Shown: positions 1 through 6,647 of the stretch, in pieces | Position numbering within the stretch: the stretch's first letter is position 1 | How the letters are laid out: every line of letters begins with the position of its first letter | Source: an uncultured Clostridiaceae bacterium | Lineage (GTDB): Bacteria; Bacillota; Clostridia; Lachnospirales; Lachnospiraceae | DNA: 13,262 nucleotides | Assembly (NCBI GenBank): GCA_947175805.1 | Contig: CAMWOF010000030.1 | Coordinates: 1 to 13,262 of the forward strand | Direction of reading: 5' to 3' | Translations under genes and position numbers: made by a program | Notes under the pieces: model-generated | What the model saw: only the letters and a program-made list of their open reading frames with translations | What the model was told of the DNA's origin: nothing | The model's database searches: none

Positions 1-1137
1 TATTTATTTCGTGCTGTATTTCCATATGCTATTACTAAAATTTCACCGGATATGACTTTGTGGATTAATGATAACATCTCTGTAACACACAAGCCTGACA
101 ATGATATATCTTTTAAGATAGCATTATTAAATCAGGGGGTCCGTTTAGAAAACGACATTCCCAATATAAAAACAGGAGTTTATGAATCAATTGACATATA
201 CATTAAATCAAGCAATTGTATACAACACAATCTAAATATAAACTGTGCCTATGGAATTCATCTTTCACAGTATAGTCCTTATTTGGTCAAAGCGTCCGGT
301 AATACAGAAGAACTATATTATTATAATGAAAAAATAGCAGACATTTGTGTTGAAAAAAATCGTTTGGCTTCTTTGAATACTTTGGAACAAAAAATGCTAT
401 TTATAAGTACTGACCGTTTAAGGATAAAAATTGTCTCCGGATGCGAAAATAAGAATTTAGGGAAAGGATGCCTGTTTTGCAATGTTCCAATTTCTGAATA
501 TCAGTTTTCTGTATCACAAATCAAGCGGGCATTAGAAAATTTGCATAGCCAAAATATTGATTTTCGTCACATTTTGATTGGTGGAGGCAGTTGCCTTGCA
601 CAAGATACATGGGATAAAATTATTGCCATATGTAATTATCTTAAAAACGAAAGTTGTTTTAAAGACAAGCCAATTTCAATTATGACAATGATCCCCCCGA
701 AAAATAAATTAATTGAACTTAAAAATGCAGGTGTTGAAGAAGCTGCCTTTAATCTTGAAATCGCAGATGACACTTTAGCATATCAATTAATGCCAGCCAA
801 GCGCAGTCAGGGAAAAGATGCCTACTATGAAATTTTGAGGGAATCCGTACATATTTTCGGCATTGGAAAGGTTCGTTCCGCACTTTTGGTTGGTTTGGAT
901 AAGGAGCAGGAGCTTTATAACGAAATTACAACCCTGTCAGAAATAGGAGTTGTTCCATGTTTATCTGCTTTTCGTGCTCTACCTCAGACATGTTATGAAA
1001 ATGGTTTGGGTCCTGATAATGCCTATCTTTTAAAAGTGTACAATAATGCAACAGCATTATTGTTATCAATGTCAGGAACGATAAAAGAACTAGGACCCAT
1101 ATGTAATGCCTGCCGAAATAATATGTTGGGTTTATAA
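1..1137 (+). CDS. Radical SAM family protein of unrecognised subfamily, 5' end outside the window
   Basis: The reading frame is open from base 1 with no upstream stop. The ATG at 52 has no convincing ribosome site, and the 17 codons before it (ending YAITKISPD) look coding, so the true start probably lies upstream. Counting from the ATG at 52, cysteines C131, C140 and C143 form a Cx8Cx2C cluster motif followed by F-C-N, and a GGG stretch sits at 177-179 where radical SAM proteins have their SAM-binding glycine motif. Near the C terminus C351-x2-C354 could hold a second metal or cluster. Radical SAM enzymes cleave S-adenosylmethionine with a 4Fe-4S cluster to start radical chemistry; the substrate here cannot be told. 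The spacing is wider than the canonical Cx3Cx2C. The gene ends in tandem stops (TAA TAG) and converges on the pentapeptide-repeat gene. The family call rests on motifs only. Confidence 0.75.
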   Translation, partial: YLFRAVFPYAITKISPDMTLWINDNISVTHKPDNDISFKIALLNQGVRLENDIPNIKTGVYESIDIYIKSSNCIQHNLNINCAYGIHLSQYSPYLVKASGNTEELYYYNEKIADICVEKNRLASLNTLEQKMLFISTDRLRIKIVSGCENKNLGKGCLFCNVPISEYQFSVSQIKRALENLHSQNIDFRHILIGGGSCLAQDTWDKIIAICNYLKNESCFKDKPISIMTMIPPKNKLIELKNAGVEEAAFNLEIADDTLAYQLMPAKRSQGKDAYYEILRESVHIFGIGKVRSALLVGLDKEQELYNEITTLSEIGVVPCLSAFRALPQTCYENGLGPDNAYLLKVYNNATALLLSMSGTIKELGPICNACRNNMLGL

Positions 1138-1146
1138 TAGAAAAAG

Positions 1147-1180
1147 TTATTTATCTTCAGTATTGTTTTTTCTGAAGATC
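1147..1180 (-). terminator. Possible intrinsic terminator inside the 3' end of the pentapeptide gene
   Basis: Read on the minus strand, ATCTTCAG (1172-1179) and CTGAAGAT (1153-1160) form a perfect 8-base stem with an 11-base loop. A modest T-run (CTTTTT) follows just after the stop codon. The stem lies within the last codons of the gene. The loop is long and the stem weak, so this is tentative. Confidence 0.4.
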
Positions 1181-2652
1181 ATTATATCTTTATTATATAA
1201 CTCCGTAATATCTGTTTTTAACTGCTGTGTTATTTCTTCAATATATTGATTCATTTTTTTCTCTGAATATTTTGCTTTTATATTGAGCAGTTGCTCTTTG
1301 CAAAGCTCTATGCGATGGTCTATATATTTCACATAGAGCGCTTGGTCTGCAGGAATGTATTCATCAGGAATCCTAGTGCCTTCCGAATTTGTATTTACCT
1401 TATGATTTTCAACAATAGTCCATACTAATTGCGCTATTGTTGCCAATGCTCCTGCCGCACAAATGACATCAACGAGTATCTCAAAAGGAGAATGGCAGGA
1501 AACCGCAACTTGAAAGCCAAGTTGACCAACGTCATACCTGGAAAGTGCATCATTTAATTCATTGGAAAGTGTGTTCACATATTCAATACCCTCCGCATTT
1601 GATTTTTGAACATTTGTTCGTATATTGAAGTTATATGTAACACTGTTATTTTTTCCACTCAATAAAATTTTCCTGATTTCTCCTGCATTGATTATAAAAT
1701 CGTTAATACGTTCAATGGGAATTGATTCGTTAAATAAGTAGTTTTCAATTTTTCTTCTTGTCCTATGAATAGTGACCTCATCTAACAAATCATGTCTTTT
1801 TGCTAATCTGCAAAAATGGCGCATCATACGAAAGTCTAATGTATCTAATGCTAAATTAATACCATTTAAAAAAACAGACTGCGCATCATACACCTCTCCT
1901 TTTGCAATTAACAAATTGCATGCAGGGAAGTATTCTTGTTTATCCAAGTAATATAGTATCAAATTGTCTATTTGGCTGAAATATTCTTCAGATGTAACCT
2001 TTTTGTCCGATGTCATAAATGAGATTTCTTCGGAATTTTCTTTTATAAAATCTGAAGCCCCTATAACATATGCAAACTGGTAAAATGGAAACGTGACATT
2101 GTTTAATTCGGTGTTGATTAATTCAACAAATTCTACATTCGTATGTCCGGCATTTATTTTTCCAAAATAACAATTATTAAAACTGCTGCCTTCAAGTGTA
2201 TTGCTTTGAAAATCAATATTATAAAATTGGCAGTTATAAAAGAGAGACTGTAAAAAGCCGCTACTTTTAAAAACTGCATCCTTAAAACCACATGTTGTAA
2301 AATTGCTTTGACTAAAATTATTTCCAACATATAGGATATTGCCTTTTGAGCTATTAGAAAATTGGCAATCAAAAAAATTGCAACATGCCAAACTATTCCC
2401 TGACAATTTTGAATCCATAAAAGTAACATTGCAAAATGAGGATGCTGAAAAAGCATTATTTTCAAATAAGCATCTGTTATAATTTAAATTTTGAAAATGA
2501 CTCCTTTTCATACTGCATCTGTTATATGTTAGACCTGTTATATTTTGTGTGGCAGTACCACCAATTGATGCTTTGTTATTCCCATTTGTATTCGGATAAT
2601 TTTCATTTAATTCTCTTAATGCTTTTGCTAAATCTTGTTGATTTATATTCAT
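1147..2652 (-). CDS. Pentapeptide-repeat protein with C-terminal hydrophobic segment
   Basis: This is a 501-residue protein. Residues about 40-195 show degenerate five-residue periodicity with F/L at the centre (for example NRCLFENNAFSASSF), which is the signature of a right-handed quadrilateral beta-helix. Residues about 220-335 look helical. A strongly hydrophobic stretch at about 391-414 (ICAAGALATIAQLVW) could be one membrane helix or a buried helix, and a charged, probably coiled-coil tail follows at about 440-490. The start is supported by AAGGA eight bases before the ATG. The reaction or partner is not recognisable. Pentapeptide-repeat domains serve as binding scaffolds and occur in several phage-defence and effector proteins. 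The position beside a recombinase and a decayed insertion sequence suggests accessory cargo. It is divergent from the recombinase and probably has its own promoter and terminator. Confidence 0.85.
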   Translation of the reverse strand: MNINQQDLAKALRELNENYPNTNGNNKASIGGTATQNITGLTYNRCSMKRSHFQNLNYNRCLFENNAFSASSFCNVTFMDSKLSGNSLACCNFFDCQFSNSSKGNILYVGNNFSQSNFTTCGFKDAVFKSSGFLQSLFYNCQFYNIDFQSNTLEGSSFNNCYFGKINAGHTNVEFVELINTELNNVTFPFYQFAYVIGASDFIKENSEEISFMTSDKKVTSEEYFSQIDNLILYYLDKQEYFPACNLLIAKGEVYDAQSVFLNGINLALDTLDFRMMRHFCRLAKRHDLLDEVTIHRTRRKIENYLFNESIPIERINDFIINAGEIRKILLSGKNNSVTYNFNIRTNVQKSNAEGIEYVNTLSNELNDALSRYDVGQLGFQVAVSCHSPFEILVDVICAAGALATIAQLVWTIVENHKVNTNSEGTRIPDEYIPADQALYVKYIDHRIELCKEQLLNIKAKYSEKKMNQYIEEITQQLKTDITELYNKDIMIFRKNNTEDK

Positions 2653-2666
2653 TCGTATATTCCTTC

Positions 2667-2694
2667 AAAATATATTTAAAAATTTTACTGTCAA
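2667..2694 (-). promoter_or_regulatory. Candidate promoter of the pentapeptide-repeat gene
   Basis: On the minus strand a perfect -35 TTGACA (2689-2694) is followed after 16 bases by TATTTT (2667-2672), which matches four of six positions of the -10 consensus. The likely start point leaves a very short leader before the ribosome site. The -35 is strong and the -10 weak. The inverted-repeat array begins about 20 bases upstream of it. Confidence 0.4.
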
Positions 2695-2714
2695 TTCGCT
2701 CTTAATGAATAGCA

Positions 2715-2903
2715 GATAATAAAAAATTACCTAAATTCATATCAAATAATCCTTTAAAGCCAAACCCACGGATAACTTTCAATTTATCCTATCTAAAAAA
2801 CTGACAGATAATAAAAAGTCATCCACCGCTTTCTCCCCAACCGCAGATAATCCTAAATTATCAACGCTTAATCCCCATTCCCTCCCGATAATCATCAATT
2901 ATC
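2715..2903. repeat. Array of inverted repeats GATAAT-N5-ATTATC upstream of the recombinase
   Basis: Two perfect copies occur at 2846-2862 (spacer CCTAA) and 2887-2903 (spacer CATCA). One copy with a single mismatch lies at 2715-2731 (GATAAT-AAAAA-ATTACC). Weaker copies lie at 2807-2823 (GATAAT-AAAAA-GTCATC) and at 2770-2789 (GGATAA-N8-TTATCC), and a half-site is seen near 2745-2750. Centres of the last three full units are 35-41 bases apart. The layout fits multiple binding sites for a protein, such as the adjacent tyrosine recombinase or a repressor. The last copy overlaps the -35 region of the recombinase promoter, so autoregulation is possible. Confidence 0.7.
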
Positions 2904-2925
2904 CATACCAAAACTCTGCTATAAT
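2896..2925 (+). promoter_or_regulatory. Candidate promoter of the recombinase gene
   Basis: A perfect -10 TATAAT lies at 2920-2925, about 30 bases before the chosen ATG. The -35 region (around 2896-2902) is poor and coincides with the right arm of an inverted repeat. This suggests that an activator or repressor bound there controls expression. Confidence 0.5.
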
Positions 2926-2954
2926 TGTTCAAAAAACAATCAGGAGGATGGAAC

Positions 2955-3875
2955 ATGGAGATGATACAAATGATCAGGGAAATGGAAGATTATTTACACG
3001 TTTGTGAGGCGCAAAGGGAGTTGAATAATAAAACGGTAAAGGCATATAGGATAGATATAACCCAATTTTTGGATTACTTGACACAAAATCAATTATTACT
3101 TGATAAGAGTGGGATTAACAATTACTTAGATTATTTGCACGAAAAGTATAGACAACGTACAGTTAAGCGAAAAATTGCCAGTATCAAGGCTTTTTTTAAT
3201 TATTTAGATTATGAGGAAAAAATAGAGAACAATCCTTTTAACAGGGTCCGGGTGCGCTTTAAGGAAGAACAGCTGCTTCCACGAAGTGTTTCACAGGAGA
3301 CGATTGAAGAATTGTTAAAATATATGTATCAACAGAGGGTAAATAATGAATTTTCAAAATGGAAAAGGCGACTGATACTTCGGGATATATGTGTGATTGA
3401 ATTGCTGTTTATGACAGGAATGCGAATATCGGAACTATGTGAGTTACATAAGGATTCTATTGATTTATCAAAAGGAATTATTTGTGTTTATGGAAAGGGA
3501 TCGAAAGAGAGAATTATTCCAATAGGAAATACAAAAATAGTGCGGTTGCTGTGGGAATATAAAGAAACCTTTGAAAAAGAAATGAGGAAAAATTTTTTTG
3601 TGAATAGATATGGAGAACCGTTATCAACGCAATCGGTACGACTGATGATCCAGTATTATACAAAATGTGCAGGGATTGAGCAGCATATTACACCTCATAT
3701 GATTCGTCATTCGTTTGCCACACTGTTGTTGGAGAAGGGAGTGGATATACGCATAATCCAGCAGTTGCTAGGTCATGCTTCGATTGTGACAACACAGATC
3801 TATACAAATGTTGCATCAGAGCAAAAGAAAAAAATACTGGAAATGTATCATCCAAGAAATGAAATGAATATATAG
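2955..3875 (+). CDS. XerC/D-type tyrosine recombinase (integrase)
   Basis: This 306-residue protein has the usual length and layout for XerC/D relatives. It has an N-terminal core-binding (SAM-like) domain at about 5-90 and a catalytic domain at about 110-295. All the catalytic residues are in place: R157 (TGMRISEL), K181 (YGKGSKER), H248 and R251 (PHMIRHSF), H274 (LLGHA) and the nucleophile Y283 (IYTNV). It should cut and rejoin DNA at short inverted-repeat core sites through a 3'-phosphotyrosine. The start at 2955 is chosen because AGGAGG (2942-2947) sits seven bases before it. The frame could be extended to a TTG at 2925, but that TTG overlaps the TATAAT box. Its own binding sites may be the GATAAT array just upstream. 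It could be an element integrase, an inversion enzyme or an orphan Xer relative; no att site pair is visible. Confidence 0.95.
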   Translation: MEMIQMIREMEDYLHVCEAQRELNNKTVKAYRIDITQFLDYLTQNQLLLDKSGINNYLDYLHEKYRQRTVKRKIASIKAFFNYLDYEEKIENNPFNRVRVRFKEEQLLPRSVSQETIEELLKYMYQQRVNNEFSKWKRRLILRDICVIELLFMTGMRISELCELHKDSIDLSKGIICVYGKGSKERIIPIGNTKIVRLLWEYKETFEKEMRKNFFVNRYGEPLSTQSVRLMIQYYTKCAGIEQHITPHMIRHSFATLLLEKGVDIRIIQQLLGHASIVTTQIYTNVASEQKKKILEMYHPRNEMNI

Positions 3876-3917
3876 GCAGTTGTTTTGAGTTATATTAGTG
3901 TTTGAATATATGACGCA

Positions 3918-4180
3918 AACCTAAACTACTCCAGAAACAGACGCAATGACCTGATGAAGCCTTCCAAGATTCCACAGCATAAGAGCCTTGAGGAATTTAA
4001 CTTTTCATGGTGACCCGGCTTAAATCGCCAGGTAATCCATACCCTTGGTACATGCGAATTTATCCGCAGAAGGGAAAACATAGCATTTATCGGACTTCCT
4101 GGCACCGACAAGACGCATCTGTTCATTGCGCTTGCTGTCAAAGCCATTGAACATGGATATACCGTGCTTTTCACCACTCA
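3918..4180 (+). pseudogene. Remnant of an IS21-type IstB helper ATPase
   Basis: In the frame containing 3966 the conceptual product runs YSRNRRNDLMKPSKIPQHK, then SLEEFNFSW, an in-frame TGA at 4011-4013, PGLNRQVIHTLGTCEFIRRR, ENIAFIGLPGTDKTH and AVKAIEHGYTVLFTT. These are recognisable core segments of IstB, the ATP-binding transposition helper of IS21-family elements, normally about 250 residues. Only about 90 codons remain. The Walker A glycine is replaced by Asp (GTDKT rather than GxGKT), both ends are missing and no IstA is present, so the fragment is dead. It marks past insertion-sequence activity between the recombinase and the two-component genes. Similarity to IstB is from recall of the family, not from a search. 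Confidence 0.8.
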
Positions 4181-4199
4181 AACAAAGTGTCAATATTCA

Positions 4200-4228
4200 T
4201 TGAACATAATTATTGATTATGATAAAAT
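4200..4228 (+). promoter_or_regulatory. Promoter of the two-component operon
   Basis: TTGAAC (4200-4205) and TAAAAT (4223-4228) are separated by exactly 17 bases, each with five of six consensus matches. The leader to the regulator start is about 120 bases. No copy of the TACGTGAAA-type repeat is found here, so there is no visible sign of autoregulation. Confidence 0.65.
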
Positions 4229-4353
4229 GCGGATAAAAAGTGTGTAGAAAAGATAACCACCATATTATTAGTAAGTTGATATTAATTTATTTGAATGTGA
4301 TATTAGTTTGGAGCATCGAGGTTTATAACAATAGGAGAAAGCAGGAGATAAGT

Positions 4354-5094
4354 ATGTATTATATTGCAGTTTGTGATGATAATGCAGATTATATAAAGTA
4401 TATGCGTGGAATGTTGTTAAAGAGTGGCTTAAAGGAAGAAGAGGTGGTTTTTTATGAATACGATTCAGGAGAAGAGTTTATTAAATCGTTAGATGATTTG
4501 AATAAAATTGATTTATTAATATTAGATATGCAAATGAAGGAATTGAACGGTAATGAAACAGCCAGACTATTTCGAAATCAATTTCCGTCTTCTGTTATTG
4601 TATTTTGTTCAGGAGTTTCTTTGCCAACTGTAGAATGCTTTGAAACGACTCCTTTTCGATATTTGCTTAAAAGCTATACGGATGAAAGAATGCTAAGGGA
4701 ATTATGTGCTATTGTTGAAGAAGTGAAAAATAAGCAAGTAGAGCCTGTTGTAATAGGAACATGGAAGTATAGTTTGGTTAAATTAAGGCTCGAAGAGATA
4801 TTATATATTTCTATTGCAAGAAATGGTAGTAATATATATGTTAATCCTAAAATCATGAAATATGAGTTTGAAAATCATATAAGCAGTAAGAAGAGGCTGC
4901 CGGTGATTTATGAGGAATTACATGATTTTGGGTTTGAGTATGCACATAATAGTTACATTGTAAATTTGAATCATATTAAGAGAAAAACTACAAAGGAATT
5001 AGAATTGAGTGACGGTACGATTTTATCTATAGCAAGATCAAAAGAAAAAGCATTAAGGGTAGCATTTGCAAGATATAAAGGGGGGAAATACTAG
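4354..5094 (+). CDS. LytTR-family response regulator (AgrA-like)
   Basis: This is a 246-residue cytoplasmic transcription regulator. The receiver domain spans about 1-120, with acidic pocket D8/D9 (VCDDN), phospho-acceptor D58 (LLILDMQM), switch S86 and conserved K106 (YLLKSY). The C-terminal half (about 135-240) is a LytTR DNA-binding domain, shown by the HNSYIVNLNHIK signature near 198-209. The start at ATG 4354 is preferred over an upstream in-frame GTG at 4240 because AGGAG (4343-4347) precedes it and the receiver fold begins immediately. It is followed eight bases later by its partner kinase. LytTR regulators bind pairs of 9-base direct repeats about two helical turns apart; a matching pair lies at 6540-6569, which makes the downstream transporter operon the likely target. 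Confidence 0.93.
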   Translation: MYYIAVCDDNADYIKYMRGMLLKSGLKEEEVVFYEYDSGEEFIKSLDDLNKIDLLILDMQMKELNGNETARLFRNQFPSSVIVFCSGVSLPTVECFETTPFRYLLKSYTDERMLRELCAIVEEVKNKQVEPVVIGTWKYSLVKLRLEEILYISIARNGSNIYVNPKIMKYEFENHISSKKRLPVIYEELHDFGFEYAHNSYIVNLNHIKRKTTKELELSDGTILSIARSKEKALRVAFARYKGGKY

Positions 5095-5102
5095 CAGGAT
5101 AT

Positions 5103-6407
5103 ATGGAGTGGTTAGATAGTATTATGCTAATTATAAGTTGCATATTTGAAATATACATTTACTATGATTTTTTTTGCGCTTTTTTTGAGTTTAGGGAAGA
5201 AAACCACATTATGTATAAAAAAATAGGCTATGGAATATTGTCAATTATTAGCTTGTTTATTGTGAATTCTTATGGAAATTCATATATAAACCTTTTAGGA
5301 TTTGTTACTATTATTTGGTTGTATTGTTTGATAATGTTTCAAGCAAGTCTTGGTAGTAGAATTCTGTATTTTTTGATTGCCCTTTTTGTGGGCTCAGGAT
5401 GTGAGTTTCTATTTGCTACATTATCAGGTGTATCATCTAAAGAAAGTAGTGTTGTAAGTCTATCGGATATTCCTTGGCAGGTAATGACAATGAAGTTGTT
5501 AACCTTTGTTTTGTTTACAGTTATTAAGCAATTCTTTGGTTCGTCCAAAAAGAAGATGGATGTCAAGAACTTTATGTATTATCTCTGTATTCCGGTTGCA
5601 AGTATAGCAATTATGCTTTTAACATATTATTCGGGGTTGGATTTTTGTGTAGAAATGAAAACAAGAATATTCTTGAGTGCAAGTTTCGTGTTGATGCTGT
5701 GTGGCAATATATTTATTTTTCATGTATTTAATCGTTATTCTGAAGAATTATACATTAATGCGGAACAAAAGCTGATTATATCAAGGCAGGAAATGGATTT
5801 ACAGTATTATAATCAGGTACAAAAGCTGGATAGTCAATATCAGAAATTTATACATGATATTACACATCATCTTAAAACAATAGGGGAGCTTGCAAAGGAG
5901 AATCAAAACAATAATATTGTATCGATATTACAGGATTTAAATATAGAATTAGAGAACAACGCATTAGCGATATATTGTAATAATCCGGTGGTTAATGCTA
6001 TTTTATCAGAAAAGAAATCCATAGCAGAAAAGAATTTTATTGATTTAGATATATATGTGGAACCTGCAGTAACGTTTAGAGGGGTATGTGATTCAGATAT
6101 AATAACGATGTTAAGTAATTTGTTGGATAATGCTTTGCAGGCTGCTAAGGAGGCAGAAATTAAAAAGATTGATGTTAGGATATATACAGAGAATGAAGGA
6201 TATTTTCATTTTGTCAAAATAAAAAATTACTTTTCAGGTGTTGTGCGTGCTACCAAATCAGGATTTAAAACAACTAAGAAAGAGAATGGTATACATGGAA
6301 TTGGATTAAAAAGTGTTGAGAGTGCAGCCGAAAAATATCAAGGCTATTTAGAGTGTTTTGTTGAAGATAATTTATTTACAGCAATATTAGTGTTATCAGT
6401 ATATTAA
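5103..6407 (+). CDS. GHKL sensor histidine kinase (AgrC-like)
   Basis: This 434-residue kinase has an N-terminal membrane sensor of about six hydrophobic segments (roughly 5-30, 40-60, 62-80, 85-108, 127-146 and 158-210) and no large extracellular loop, as in peptide-pheromone sensors. A coiled-coil linker (about 215-245) leads to the H-box FIHDITHHLK, with H251 the expected phosphorylated histidine. The N-box is NLLDNALQAA (339-348) and the G-box is GIHGIGLKS (396-404). It lacks the classical HisKA sequence and fits the AgrC/ComD/VirS class that pairs with LytTR regulators. The gene starts eight bases after the regulator, so the two are co-transcribed; only a weak, close AGGA precedes the ATG. 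No agrD-like peptide or agrB-like processing gene lies nearby, so the ligand is unknown. Confidence 0.92.
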   Translation: MEWLDSIMLIISCIFEIYIYYDFFCAFFEFREENHIMYKKIGYGILSIISLFIVNSYGNSYINLLGFVTIIWLYCLIMFQASLGSRILYFLIALFVGSGCEFLFATLSGVSSKESSVVSLSDIPWQVMTMKLLTFVLFTVIKQFFGSSKKKMDVKNFMYYLCIPVASIAIMLLTYYSGLDFCVEMKTRIFLSASFVLMLCGNIFIFHVFNRYSEELYINAEQKLIISRQEMDLQYYNQVQKLDSQYQKFIHDITHHLKTIGELAKENQNNNIVSILQDLNIELENNALAIYCNNPVVNAILSEKKSIAEKNFIDLDIYVEPAVTFRGVCDSDIITMLSNLLDNALQAAKEAEIKKIDVRIYTENEGYFHFVKIKNYFSGVVRATKSGFKTTKKENGIHGIGLKSVESAAEKYQGYLECFVEDNLFTAILVLSVY

Positions 6408-6415
6408 TGATTGCG

Positions 6416-6451
6416 AAAAAACTGTTTGTTTTTAAAACAAACAGTTTTTTT
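6416..6451 (+). terminator. Strong intrinsic terminator after the two-component operon
   Basis: CTGTTTG (6422-6428) pairs with CAAACAG (6438-6444), and the flanking A and T runs and the inner TTTT/AAAA extend the stem to at least 15 pairs. Seven T residues follow (6445-6451). A-runs on the left make it potentially bidirectional. It separates the regulator-kinase pair from the transporter operon. Confidence 0.9.
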
Positions 6452-6452
6452 G

Positions 6453-6478
6453 TGCAAAAATTGCATTTTAAAATGCAA
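6453..6478. repeat. Two overlapping palindromes sharing a TTGCA arm
   Basis: TTGCATTTTAAAATGCAA (6461-6478) is a perfect 18-base palindrome. Its left arm also pairs with TGCAA at 6453-6457, across AAA, to give TGCAA-N3-TTGCA (6453-6465). The three arms could form alternative hairpins or a protein-binding site directly behind the terminator. Confidence 0.6.
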
Positions 6479-6502
6479 AAAACGACATAGGTATTGTGCT
6501 TT

Positions 6503-6542
6503 TACTTGCTTTGTTTTAATTTTTAGAGAAAAAAAGCAAGTA
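6503..6542. repeat. 10-base perfect inverted repeat upstream of the lipoprotein operon
   Basis: TACTTGCTTT (6503-6512) and AAAGCAAGTA (6533-6542) are exact reverse complements separated by 20 AT-rich bases. The right arm runs into the first LytTR-type repeat. It may be an operator or simply a weak hairpin; no T-run follows, so it is not a terminator on the plus strand. Confidence 0.55.
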
Positions 6543-6592
6543 CGTGAAATAAGAACGACGTATGTGAAAGATGGTTGTGGCTAAATATAACT
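6540..6592 (+). promoter_or_regulatory. LytTR-type direct repeats and promoter of the exporter operon
   Basis: GTACGTGAAA (6540-6549) and GTATGTGAAA (6560-6569) are direct repeats with a 20-base period, so both lie on one DNA face. They resemble the TACGTTAAT repeats with about 12-base gaps bound by plantaricin-type LytTR regulators. The second copy overlaps the position of the -35 (GTGAAA, 6564-6569) for a -10 TATAAC (6587-6592) at 17-base spacing. A poor -35 covered by an activator site is typical of regulator-dependent promoters. The binding regulator is inferred to be the LytTR protein encoded just upstream. Confidence 0.6.
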
Positions 6593-6647
6593 AATTGTAA
6601 TTGAGTTAATGTGGATTCTTTATTTTATATATGTCAGGAGATTTATT

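Noticed and set aside
1138..1146. Shared bidirectional terminator between the convergent genes
   Set aside because: The nearby hairpin (1153-1179) is followed by a T-run only in the minus-strand direction.
2715..2903. CRISPR-like array
   Set aside because: Units are short imperfect inverted repeats of uneven spacing, without 25-35-base conserved repeats or cas genes.
2925..2954. N-terminal extension of the recombinase from a TTG
   Set aside because: The TTG overlaps the TATAAT box, and the ATG at 2955 has a perfectly spaced AGGAGG.
3926..4177. Minus-strand open frame of 83 codons
   Set aside because: It is the antisense of the IstB remnant, whose plus-strand translation carries recognisable family motifs.
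4240..4353. Upstream GTG start for the response regulator
   Set aside because: It lacks a ribosome site and would add 38 residues before a receiver domain that begins normally at 4354.
6609..6647. Upstream ATG start for the lipoprotein
   Set aside because: No ribosome site; the ATG at 6648 has AGGAG seven bases before it and gives a standard lipoprotein signal peptide.
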